64,000 bases of DNA from Lutibacter profundi (GTDB lineage Bacteria; Bacteroidota; Bacteroidia; Flavobacteriales; Flavobacteriaceae). The notes beneath the pieces are model-generated. The model ran no database searches. It saw only the letters and a list, made by a program, of their open reading frames with translations, and was not told the DNA's origin. The DNA lies in the NCBI RefSeq assembly GCF_001543325.1, contig NZ_CP013355.1, forward strand, positions 744,001-808,000, in the 5' to 3' direction. The position numbers were made by a program, and so were the translations under genes. Shown in pieces: positions 18,031 through 25,974 of the stretch (position 1 is its first letter; each line of letters opens with the position of its first letter).

Positions 18031-19440
18031 ATGGGTAGAAGAAACAAATCAATTATTTTTGAAAATATTGAAGTAATAGATGCTGGCGCTAAAGGGAAAA
18101 CAGTTGCAAAAGCACCAGATGGACGTATTATTTTTTTAACTAATACTGTCCCAGGTGATATTGTAGATATTAAAACCGGAAAAAAAAGAAAAGCATATTT
18201 TGAAGGTACTGCTATTAAATTTCACACATATTCTAAAAAAAGAGTTGAACCAGTTTGTGAGCATTTTGAACATTGTGGTGGTTGTAAATGGCAATTTATG
18301 GGATATGAGCACCAATTGGCATATAAAGAAAAAGAAGTGATAAATAATCTAACTCGTATTGGTCACCTTAATTTACCAGAAGCAACTCCCATTTTAGGTT
18401 GTGAAAATATTTATTTCTACAGAAATAAAATGGAGTTTTCTTTTTCAAATAGCCGTTGGCTTACCTTGGATGAAATAAATTCAGAAGAAAATATTGATAA
18501 TAGAAATGCTTGTGGATTTCATATTTCAGGCATGTGGGACAAAATTTTAGACATTGATAAATGCCATTTGCAAGAAGACCCTTCCAATCAAATTCGAAAT
18601 TTTATTAAAAATTACGGTATCAAAAATGGGTTAGAATTTTACAATCCAAGAGAGCAATCTGGCTTATTAAGAACCATTATGTTACGTATTTCTTCAACAG
18701 GCGAAATTATGGTTGTTATTCAATTCTTTAAAGAAGAAAAAGAAAAACGACTTGGTTTATTAAAAGCTATTTTTAAAGAATTCCCACAAATCACATCTCT
18801 TCAATATGTAATTAATAGTAAAGGAAATGATACTTTATACGATCAAGATATTATTTTATTTGAAGGTAGAGATCATATATTTGAAGAAATGGAAGGTTTA
18901 AAATTTAAAATTGGCCCAAAATCATTTTATCAAACAAATTCTGCACAAGCCTACGAATTATACAAAATAACACGTAATTTCGCTCAATTAACAGGAAATG
19001 AAGTTGTTTATGATTTTTATACAGGTACAGGAACTATTGCTCAGTTTGTAGCAAAGAAAGCTAAAAAAGTAATTGGTGTAGAATCTGTTCCTGAAGCCAT
19101 TGAAGATGCAAAACTAAATGCACAATTAAATAATATAAATAACGTTGAGTTTTACGCAGGTGATATGAAAGATGTTTTTAATAATAAATTTATAAAAAAA
19201 CATGGAAAACCCGATGTTATTATTACAGATCCTCCTAGAGATGGTATGCATAAAAATGTGGTGGCTAAAATTATAGAAATTGCACCAAAAAGAATAGTTT
19301 ATGTAAGTTGTAATTCTGCAACTCAGGCACGTGACCTTGCTTTGATGAAAGAACAATACAACATTATAAAAACTCAAGCAGTTGACATGTTTCCACAAAC
19401 ACACCACGTTGAAAACGTAGTTTTATTAGAATTAAAATAG
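18031..19440 (+). CDS. rlmD: 23S rRNA (uracil-5-)-methyltransferase, RlmD/RumA-like
   Basis: SAM-dependent RNA methyltransferase of 469 residues: N-terminal TRAM domain (IEVIDAGAKGKTVAKAPDGR...), an iron-sulfur cysteine cluster (CEHFEHCGGCKW), and a C-terminal Rossmann domain with VYDFYTGTGTIAQF, TDPPRDGMH and the nucleophile region VYVSCNSATQARDL. It methylates uracil C5 in 23S rRNA; the exact site (1939 or 747) cannot be told. The frame opens upstream at 17974, but that stretch is the terminator of the preceding gene, so the ATG at 18031 behind a promoter box is chosen. Confidence 0.92.
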   Translation: MGRRNKSIIFENIEVIDAGAKGKTVAKAPDGRIIFLTNTVPGDIVDIKTGKKRKAYFEGTAIKFHTYSKKRVEPVCEHFEHCGGCKWQFMGYEHQLAYKEKEVINNLTRIGHLNLPEATPILGCENIYFYRNKMEFSFSNSRWLTLDEINSEENIDNRNACGFHISGMWDKILDIDKCHLQEDPSNQIRNFIKNYGIKNGLEFYNPREQSGLLRTIMLRISSTGEIMVVIQFFKEEKEKRLGLLKAIFKEFPQITSLQYVINSKGNDTLYDQDIILFEGRDHIFEEMEGLKFKIGPKSFYQTNSAQAYELYKITRNFAQLTGNEVVYDFYTGTGTIAQFVAKKAKKVIGVESVPEAIEDAKLNAQLNNINNVEFYAGDMKDVFNNKFIKKHGKPDVIITDPPRDGMHKNVVAKIIEIAPKRIVYVSCNSATQARDLALMKEQYNIIKTQAVDMFPQTHHVENVVLLELK

Positions 19441-19447
19441 CTTAACA

Positions 19448-19900
19448 ATGAAAAAAAATTACGTGCTAATATTTATTTTTCTTTTTACTTTTTTAAGTTG
19501 TGAAAAAGATGATATTTGTGTTGAAACCACTACTCCTAATTTAATTATTAAGTTTTATGATAACGATGATCCGACAGTGATAAAGCAAGTTACAGAATTA
19601 ACTGTTTGGGCTGAAACTAAGGATAGTATTTATATAAACAAATCATTAGATTCTATTATTATACCTCTAAATTTAAATGAAAACTTTACGAAGTATATCC
19701 TTGAAAATAATACTATAAAAGATACTGTTAAATTTACATACAACAGAAATGATATTTTTGTTTCACGTTCTTGCGGTTATAAAACAATTTTTGAAAACTT
19801 ACAAATAGAGAGCAATACCACAAATTGGATCAAAAGTATTAGCATTAATAATTCAACAATTGACAATGAAAAAGCAACACATATTTATATATTTCATTAG
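19448..19900 (+). CDS. DUF6452 family lipoprotein
   Basis: 150 residues; the signal ends in FLSCEKDDIC (lipobox). The mature part is beta-rich and keeps a second cysteine in SRSCGYKTIFENL. I recognise the CEKDDICxxxTPxLIIxFYD pattern of DUF6452, found in Flavobacteriia next to DUF6048 and an RlmD-like gene, as here. It starts seven bases after rlmD and overlaps the next gene by 35 bases, so the three are likely one transcript. Function unknown. Confidence 0.8.
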   Translation: MKKNYVLIFIFLFTFLSCEKDDICVETTTPNLIIKFYDNDDPTVIKQVTELTVWAETKDSIYINKSLDSIIIPLNLNENFTKYILENNTIKDTVKFTYNRNDIFVSRSCGYKTIFENLQIESNTTNWIKSISINNSTIDNEKATHIYIFH

Positions 19901-20558
19901 TATTCTTTTTACCATATCTGTTAATTCTCAAGAAAAACTAGATACCGTAAAAACTAAAGAAAGTTATGGTATTAGAATTGGATTGGATTTAAGTAAACCC
20001 ATAACATCATTTTTAGATACTAATAGCTACGGATATGAATTTGTTGGTGATATGCGTATTTCAAGAAATTATTATGCCGCTGTTGAACTTGGATTTACCA
20101 ACAAAACTACCATTGAAGATTATCTCAATTTCACCACAAAAGGATCTTATATTAAGGCAGGATTCAATTACAATGTTTATAAGAACTGGAAAGGTATGAC
20201 TAATGAAATTTATATTGGCTTAAGATATGGTTTAAGTTTTTTTAATCAAACTTTAAATAATTACACGCCCCACGTAAAAGGAACTTATTTTATACCAAAT
20301 ACCCTTGAAGTAAATACCGAATTTAAAGATTTAACTGCACAATGGGTTGAAATTGTTTTTGGTATGAAAGTTGAAACTTTTAAAAATTTATATTTGGGAG
20401 TTAGTGTTAGTTTTAATAATATGCTGAATACAAAAGAGCCTGAAAATTTCAAAAATTTATATGTTCCAGGATTTAATCGTGTATTTTTAAATAATGCAGG
20501 AGTAGGATTTAATTACACTTTAAGTTACCTTATCCCTATTTTTAAAAAAGAAAATTAA
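19866..20558 (+). CDS. DUF6048 family exported protein
   Basis: 230 residues with a Sec signal peptide (cleaved near SVNSQEK). The rest alternates short beta strands with aromatic residues, typical of a small outer-membrane beta-barrel (for example YGIRIGLDLSKPI, FNYNVYKNWKG, IYIGLRYGLSFF), ending in a hydrophobic strand. It is the usual partner of DUF6452. Start at the ATG at 19866; its first 35 bases overlap the end of the preceding gene. The barrel assignment is inference from the pattern. Confidence 0.75.
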   Translation: MKKQHIFIYFISILFTISVNSQEKLDTVKTKESYGIRIGLDLSKPITSFLDTNSYGYEFVGDMRISRNYYAAVELGFTNKTTIEDYLNFTTKGSYIKAGFNYNVYKNWKGMTNEIYIGLRYGLSFFNQTLNNYTPHVKGTYFIPNTLEVNTEFKDLTAQWVEIVFGMKVETFKNLYLGVSVSFNNMLNTKEPENFKNLYVPGFNRVFLNNAGVGFNYTLSYLIPIFKKEN

Positions 20559-20564
20559 TTTTTA

Positions 20565-20735
20565 ATGGGAACAAAAAATATTATTTCATTTTTTACATTT
20601 GGAGTTTTTTTAATTGTTGTTGGAGTAATCTTAAAAATATTAAAATGGCCTCAAGCAAATTTAATTCTGTTAATCGGTTTCATATTTGAACTACTTGCCA
20701 TTTTATTTTATATCTGGAAAAAACTAAAAAAATAA
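20565..20735 (+). CDS. 56-residue membrane protein resembling the N-terminus of GldL
   Basis: Two hydrophobic helices joined by a short loop, with basic ends. The pattern VGVILKILKWPQANLILLIG matches the first helix pair of GldL, the gliding/type IX secretion motor protein (FKILHWPGAD in relatives, from memory). It is far shorter than GldL (about 215 residues) and has no cytoplasmic tail. It follows the DUF6048 gene by six bases, so it is probably translated from that transcript. Function unknown. Confidence 0.6.
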   Translation: MGTKNIISFFTFGVFLIVVGVILKILKWPQANLILLIGFIFELLAILFYIWKKLKK

Positions 20736-20747
20736 ATATTGTTTCAT

Positions 20748-20755
20748 TACTTTTG
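20748..20755 (+). promoter_or_regulatory. TAnnTTTG promoter box ahead of the yciH-like gene
   Basis: TACTTTTG, 21 bases before the ATG at 20777. Confidence 0.6.
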
Positions 20756-20776
20756 TAAGTCTTTTTTAATAAAAAC

Positions 20777-21126
20777 ATGAGTAAAAAAAATTAAATAGCT
20801 TAGATGACTTAGGAGGTTTTGTTTTTTCAACAAATAATAGTTTTGAATTTGATGAAGAGCAAAATGAAGAAACTATAGCTCCTAATAAACAGTTTTTAGA
20901 AGCTCATTTTTCAAATAAAGGAAGAGCTGGTAAAACCGTAACGGTTATTTCAGGTTTTATTGGAAATAAAAGTGATTTAAAATCGTTAGGTAAACTATTA
21001 AAAACCAAATGTGGTGTTGGAGGTAGTATTAAAGATAACGAAATTATAATACAAGGAAATTATAGAGATAAAATAATGGTAATCCTTAAAAAAGAAGGAT
21101 ATAATATAAAACGCGTTGGCGGATAA
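20777..21126 (+). pseudogene. SUI1/YciH-family translation initiation factor, frame broken at an A8 run
   Basis: The ATG at 20777 reads MSKKN and meets a stop. One extra A in the run 20783-20790 would give MSKKKLNSLDDLGGFVFS and then an uninterrupted frame to the TAA at 21124-21126. That frame holds the SUI1 fold: GRAGKTVTVISGF, LKSLGKLLKTKCGVGGSIKD, EIIIQGNYRDKIMVILKKEG. The family is the bacterial homolog of eIF1. Everything past the A-run is intact, so this may be a sequencing error, a recent mutation, or slippage-dependent expression. No alternative in-frame start lies near the beginning. It is followed five bases later by the phosphorylase gene. Confidence 0.8.
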
Positions 21127-21131
21127 AAATT

Positions 21132-22004
21132 ATGAATAAAATAGCAGCATCAGAATTAATTCTAAATCCAGATGGTAGTATTTACCACCTAAATTTAAAA
21201 CCCGAACATTTAGCAACAAATATTATTTTTGTTGGAGATCAAGATAGAGTACCAAAGGTGGCAAAACACTTTGATACTATTGAATTTGAAACTCAAAAAA
21301 GAGAATTTAGAACAATTACAGGAACCTATAAAGGTACTCGTTTTACAGTAATGTCTACGGGTATTGGCCCTGACAATATTGATATTGTAATTAATGAGAT
21401 TGATGCATTAGTTAACATCAATTTTGAAACCAGAACCATAAAAAAAGAATTCACCCAACTCAACATTGTTCGAATTGGAACTTCAGGCTCTTTACAAGAT
21501 TATATTCCTGTAGATAGTTTTGTATTAGCAAAATATGGAATAGGTTTTGATGGTGTTTTACATTCATATGATTGCAACCATGTTTTAAATCCAGATTTTG
21601 AAGATGCGTTTATTAAACATACAAATTGGAACAGTCGTAAAGCACGACCTTATGTTGTAAAAAACAGCAGTGATCTTGAAAATAAACTATCAAGTGATGA
21701 AGTTTTTATTGGTGTTACTGCAACTGCAGTTGGGTTTTACGGACCACAAGGTCGTGTTCTTCGTCTAGCAATTGAAGATCCCAATTTAAATCACAAGATA
21801 GATAATTTTGAATTTAACAATGTGAAAATTACCAACCTTGAAATGGAAACTTCAGCAATTTATGGTTTATCTAAATTATTGGGGCATAACGCCTGCTCTA
21901 TGAATGCAATAATTGCTAACAGAGCTAATGGTAATTTTAGTAAAGATCCTAAAAAAGCAGTTGAAAAATTAATAATTTATACGTTAAACAAGTTGGCTTT
22001 ATAA
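21132..22004 (+). CDS. Nucleoside phosphorylase (uridine phosphorylase-like)
   Basis: 290-residue member of the PNP/UDP phosphorylase family, which splits nucleosides with phosphate for salvage. Visible features: VGDQDRVPKVAKHF at the N-terminus, MSTGIGPDNIDIVINEID (phosphate/ribose site), RIGTSGSLQ, and NLEMETSAIYGL (ribose-binding Met-Glu). The order and length suggest the Udp branch; some flavobacterial relatives are slightly longer than E. coli Udp, as here. Base specificity cannot be fixed. Probably co-transcribed with the yciH-like gene. Confidence 0.88.
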   Translation: MNKIAASELILNPDGSIYHLNLKPEHLATNIIFVGDQDRVPKVAKHFDTIEFETQKREFRTITGTYKGTRFTVMSTGIGPDNIDIVINEIDALVNINFETRTIKKEFTQLNIVRIGTSGSLQDYIPVDSFVLAKYGIGFDGVLHSYDCNHVLNPDFEDAFIKHTNWNSRKARPYVVKNSSDLENKLSSDEVFIGVTATAVGFYGPQGRVLRLAIEDPNLNHKIDNFEFNNVKITNLEMETSAIYGLSKLLGHNACSMNAIIANRANGNFSKDPKKAVEKLIIYTLNKLAL

Positions 22005-22055
22005 AATAAAAGCATATTTAATACGTTTACATTCCTGTAATAATATTATAACAAT

Positions 22056-22211
22056 ATGAAGAAATCAATTTTAAATATCTTTTTTATCGCAATATCCTTA
22101 ATGTTATTCTCAGCTTGTAAATCAACAAAAAAAGGATGTGGCTTAACAAGCGATATACAAAAAATAGAACAACCAACCATTCACAATATTACTATTTTAA
22201 GAGACGTTTAA
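22056..22211 (+). CDS. 51-residue lipoprotein
   Basis: A signal sequence MKKSILNIFFIAISLMLFSA followed by a lipobox Cys and a short mature tail with a second Cys (CKSTKKGCGL). It has its own terminator. The family is unknown; small lipoproteins of this kind are common in the lineage. Confidence 0.65.
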   Translation: MKKSILNIFFIAISLMLFSACKSTKKGCGLTSDIQKIEQPTIHNITILRDV

Positions 22212-22232
22212 AATTATATTTTATACTATAAT

Positions 22233-22259
22233 AAAAATCCGCTAAAAAGCGGATTTTTC
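22233..22259 (+). terminator. Terminator after the small lipoprotein
   Basis: AAAAATCCGCT (22233-22243) pairs perfectly with AGCGGATTTTT (22248-22258) around an AAAA loop. Confidence 0.92.
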
Positions 22260-22323
22260 ATTTACTAAAACTAACTATTTTGAATAAGTAAACTATTATA
22301 TATTTATTTATAATGAAAGTATG

Positions 22324-22331
22324 TATATTTG
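22324..22331 (+). promoter_or_regulatory. TAnnTTTG promoter box
   Basis: TATATTTG, 21 bases before the ATG at 22353. Confidence 0.65.
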
Positions 22332-22352
22332 TAACGTTTAAAAAATAAGAAA

Positions 22353-23285
22353 ATGGATAACGGATTATACGCAAAATTTAACACCTCAAAAGGTGTAATA
22401 ATTGTAAATTTAGAATTTAAAAAAACTCCTGGAACAGTTGGTAACTTTGTTGCATTGGCTGAAGGAAATTTAGAAAACAACGCTAAACCACAAGGTACTC
22501 CTTATTATGATGGACTGAAATTTCATAGAGTTATAGCCGATTTTATGGTTCAAGGTGGATGCCCTTTAGGTACTGGAACAGGTTCGCCAGGCTATAGTTT
22601 TGATGATGAATTTCACCCAGATTTAAAACATGATAAACCCGGTATTTTGTCAATGGCAAATTCTGGACCTGCATCAAATGGAAGTCAATTTTTTATTACC
22701 CACGTGGCAACACCTTGGTTAGATCAAAAACATACCGTTTTTGGGAATGTTATTGAAGGACAAGCTATTGTTGATTCAATTGCACAAGATGATATTTTAG
22801 AATCTGTAGAAATAATAAGAGTTGGTGAACAGGCTGAAAAATTCAACGCAGTTGAAGCATTTAGAATTTTTGAAGGTTCAAGAGCTAAACGAGAAGCTGA
22901 AGCTAAAAAAGAAGCCAAAGAAGCTATGGATAAAATTGCTGCTGGCTATACTGAAACTACAAGTGGATTACGCTATAAAATTTTGCAAGAAGGAAACGGA
23001 AAAAAAGCAGAAAAAGGCAAAACAGTTTCTGTACATTATAAAGGGCAATTAGCTGACGGACAAGTTTTTGATTCGTCTTACTCACGAAAACAACCAATTG
23101 ATTTCACGCTAGGTGTTGGCCAAGTAATTGCTGGTTGGGATGAGGGAATTCAATTATTAAAAGTAGGTGATAAAGCTCGTTTTGTAATTCCTTCTAATTT
23201 AGCATACGGAAGTCAAGGTGCTGGCGGTGTAATTCCTCCTGATGCAACCCTTATTTTTGATGTTGAACTTATAGATGTTAAATAA
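22353..23285 (+). CDS. Peptidyl-prolyl isomerase: cyclophilin-FKBP fusion
   Basis: 310 residues joining two unrelated isomerase folds. Residues 1-155 are a cyclophilin (FHRVIADFMVQGGCPLGTGT, GILSMANSGPASNGSQFFIT, HTVFGNVIEGQ). A charged helical linker (about 165-200) leads to an FKBP domain (VSVHYKGQLADGQVFDSSY, FTLGVGQVIAGWDEGIQLLK, IPSNLAYGSQGAGGVIPPDA). No signal peptide is visible, so it should be cytoplasmic. It speeds proline cis-trans isomerisation during folding. Single gene with promoter and terminator. Confidence 0.93.
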   Translation: MDNGLYAKFNTSKGVIIVNLEFKKTPGTVGNFVALAEGNLENNAKPQGTPYYDGLKFHRVIADFMVQGGCPLGTGTGSPGYSFDDEFHPDLKHDKPGILSMANSGPASNGSQFFITHVATPWLDQKHTVFGNVIEGQAIVDSIAQDDILESVEIIRVGEQAEKFNAVEAFRIFEGSRAKREAEAKKEAKEAMDKIAAGYTETTSGLRYKILQEGNGKKAEKGKTVSVHYKGQLADGQVFDSSYSRKQPIDFTLGVGQVIAGWDEGIQLLKVGDKARFVIPSNLAYGSQGAGGVIPPDATLIFDVELIDVK

Positions 23286-23309
23286 AATAATAACATCTTA
23301 GAATATTTA

Positions 23310-23342
23310 AAAGCATTGATTTTAAAATCAATGCTTTTTTTT
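23310..23342 (+). terminator. Terminator of the isomerase gene
   Basis: Perfect self-complementary stem AAAGCATTGATTTT with its complement (23310-23337) followed by T-run. Confidence 0.92.
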
Positions 23343-23540
23343 ATTATTTTTGGGACAACTGTTTATAAAATAAATGTTAAATTATACGCCAATAGTTAAA
23401 TGTTTATGATAGTTTAGCAAAAGTTTTTATAAAAAGCAGTGATACGCTTCAAACAATAGCAAATTATAAATATCTCTAACTTTAGATTTAAGTAATTCAA
23501 GAGCTGAAAAATATATTAAAAAATTAAGTCTCCATATAAA

Positions 23541-25631
23541 ATGAAACAATTTTTAAACTTACTTTTTTTATTCTTCATACATACTCTTTTCTCACAACAA
23601 CAAGAAATTGAAGTTACCAGCGTTTCTATCAATTCAAAATATGCTGAATTAGGTGTTATATACTTACCAAACAATGAAATAATATTCACCTCTTCACAAA
23701 AAATTGAAACAGACAAGCCTTTCTCTAAAAATAGAAGGAGACATAATAGAGAACTTTATTTAGAATTATTTAAAGGTACTATTGATGAAAATGGAGATAT
23801 TATTAACACTTCAAGGTTCACAAAAGATGTTTTTAATAAATTTTTTGAAGCTGACTTTTGCTTCACACCAGATTTTAAGAAAATTTACTTTACTTGGAAT
23901 AATTTTTTTAATTCACAGCCAAAAAAATCTAAACCTGAAGAAATGCCTTTATTTCTTTTCTCAGCTTCAGTAGATAAAAATTTTAACTTAACAAATATTA
24001 CTCCACTTAGGTTTAATAGTAACAACTACTCAATTAAAAGTCCGGTTATTAGTAAAGATGGTAAATCTCTTTATATATCTTCAAACATGCCTAACGGATA
24101 TGGAGGTTTTGATATTTACGTTGTTTCTATTCTTGAAAATGGAACACATAGTTGGCCAGAAAATTTAGGGCCTAAAATTAATACTAGTAAAGATGAGATG
24201 TATCCTTTCATTGATACAAATAATACACTTTATTTTTCTTCAACCGGGCATAAAGGTAAAGGAAATTTAGACATTTTTAAAAGTGAATTTAAAAACAACC
24301 AATTTTCAGATATTCAAGATTTGCCTGAACCAATAAATAGTAAGTTTAATGATTTTTATTTTGTTATTGATAATACAACTAATACTGGGTACTTTACTTC
24401 TGATAGAGAACCAGGAAAAGGCAATGTAGATATTTATGCTTTTAGAGATAAAAAAATTGAATGTAAGCAATTAATAACTGGTAAAATTTTAGATAATGAA
24501 ACCAAAAAATCATTAAATAATGTTCTTATTTCTTTATATCAAGATAATGTTTTAAAAGAAACTCAAACAGTAAGCAATTCTTTTAAATTTGAAGTAAATT
24601 GCAATAAATCTTATAAAATAGTTGCAGAAAAAGAAAATTTTATTATAGCTGAACTTGATATAAATACTTCTGATACAGATAAAATTAATATTTCTGAACT
24701 ATTAGAATTAATACCTATAAAGTGCAATCAATCAATTAATTTATCAGTTTTTAATAGTGAATCTAAACAATTATTAAATAACATAAATATTTCGCTATAC
24801 CAAAACAATACTTTAAAAGAAACTCAACCAATAAATGGTATTTTTAAGTTTGAACTAAAGTGTAACGAAACATATAAAATAATTGCAGAAAAAGAAAATT
24901 TCAAAGCTGCTGAAATTATTATTAACACCGATAATACAAATGATATACAAATTTCTAAAACGCTTAATTTAACACCTATAAAATGTAATCAATTAATTAC
25001 AGGAATTGTTTTAGATAAAAATACCAATAAGCCTCTTCCCAACTCCGTCATTACTTTTTTAAATACCGATAAAATAATAGATAGCATTCATGTTAATTCT
25101 GCAGCAACATTTAAATACTCATTAAAATGTAAAACCAAATATAAAATAACAGCATCACACGAAAACTATAGTAGTAATAGTTTTCAATTACAAACATCTG
25201 GAAAAAATAATTTGGAGTTAACTAAGAAAATATTGTTAGATCCTTCTTTAGAATTTGTTACAATTAGAAATGAAAAAATGATTAAAACAAACCCTATATA
25301 TTTTGATTTAGATCAAGCCAAAATAAGACCCGATGCAGCGAAAGAATTAGATAAGGTAGTTGCCATTTTATTAAAATACCCAACAATTAAACTTAAAATT
25401 AAATCACATACTGACAGTAGAGCTCCTGATAATTACAATATGATTCTTTCAAACAAAAGAGCAACTTCAACCATTAATTATATTATTTCAAAAGGAATTA
25501 ATCCAGATCGAATTACAGGAAAAGGATATGGAGAAACTGAATTAGTAAATAAATGTTCAAATGGTGTAAAATGCACAAATACAGAACATCAATTAAATAG
25601 AAGAACTGAATTTATTGTAATAGATGAATAA
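23541..25631 (+). CDS. Outer-membrane OmpA-family protein with WD40-like/PD40 N-terminus
   Basis: 696 residues. A Sec signal (cleaved near LFSQQQ) is followed by PD40 beta-propeller repeats (SPVISKDGKSLYISSNMPNG, NTLYFSSTGHKGKGNLDIF, NTGYFTSDREPGKGNVDIYA; about 170-300), then three tandem repeats of about 84 residues each with a pair of cysteines (about 310-560), and a C-terminal OmpA peptidoglycan-binding domain (YFDLDQAKIRPDAAKELDKV, SHTDSRAPDNYNMILSNKRA). Such proteins tether the outer membrane to the cell wall; the lineage has relatives tied to type IX secretion. The gene overlaps csaA by eight bases. Confidence 0.9.
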   Translation: MKQFLNLLFLFFIHTLFSQQQEIEVTSVSINSKYAELGVIYLPNNEIIFTSSQKIETDKPFSKNRRRHNRELYLELFKGTIDENGDIINTSRFTKDVFNKFFEADFCFTPDFKKIYFTWNNFFNSQPKKSKPEEMPLFLFSASVDKNFNLTNITPLRFNSNNYSIKSPVISKDGKSLYISSNMPNGYGGFDIYVVSILENGTHSWPENLGPKINTSKDEMYPFIDTNNTLYFSSTGHKGKGNLDIFKSEFKNNQFSDIQDLPEPINSKFNDFYFVIDNTTNTGYFTSDREPGKGNVDIYAFRDKKIECKQLITGKILDNETKKSLNNVLISLYQDNVLKETQTVSNSFKFEVNCNKSYKIVAEKENFIIAELDINTSDTDKINISELLELIPIKCNQSINLSVFNSESKQLLNNINISLYQNNTLKETQPINGIFKFELKCNETYKIIAEKENFKAAEIIINTDNTNDIQISKTLNLTPIKCNQLITGIVLDKNTNKPLPNSVITFLNTDKIIDSIHVNSAATFKYSLKCKTKYKITASHENYSSNSFQLQTSGKNNLELTKKILLDPSLEFVTIRNEKMIKTNPIYFDLDQAKIRPDAAKELDKVVAILLKYPTIKLKIKSHTDSRAPDNYNMILSNKRATSTINYIISKGINPDRITGKGYGETELVNKCSNGVKCTNTEHQLNRRTEFIVIDE

Positions 25632-25974
25632 CATAAAAACCGAAATTTCTTTCGAAGATTTTAATAAAGTTGATATTAGAATTGGAACCATTATTGAGGT
25701 TCATGATTTTCCTAAAGCTCATAAACCTGCTTACCAATTGGTAATTGATTTCGGTAATTTGGGTATTAAAAAATCAAGTGCCCAAATTACCCATTTATAT
25801 ACGAAAGAAGAATTGTTAAACAAACAAATAGTAGCCATTGTAAACTTCAAAAAAAAGCAAATAGCAAGTTTTATAAGTGAATGTTTAGTGCTTGGAATTG
25901 AAAATAGTCAAAATAAAATTGTACTATTACAGGCCTCAAAAACTAAACTTAAAAATGGCAAACAAGTAAGCTAA
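25624..25974 (+). CDS. csaA: tRNA-binding domain protein, CsaA-like chaperone
   Basis: 116 residues forming a lone EMAP/tRNA-binding OB fold: FEDFNKVDIRIGTIIEVHDF, KPAYQLVIDFG, and SECLVLGIENSQNKIVLLQA. This is the CsaA size (about 110). CsaA homologs bind tRNA and have been described as export-related chaperones; which role applies here is not known. It starts within the end of the OmpA-like gene and runs to one base from the stop of the convergent peptidase gene. Confidence 0.9.
   Translation: MNNIKTEISFEDFNKVDIRIGTIIEVHDFPKAHKPAYQLVIDFGNLGIKKSSAQITHLYTKEELLNKQIVAIVNFKKKQIASFISECLVLGIENSQNKIVLLQASKTKLKNGKQVS

Noticed and set aside
23343-23540. Coding remnant upstream of the OmpA-like gene
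   Set aside because: Short open stretches exist but none is longer than chance in such AT-rich DNA.
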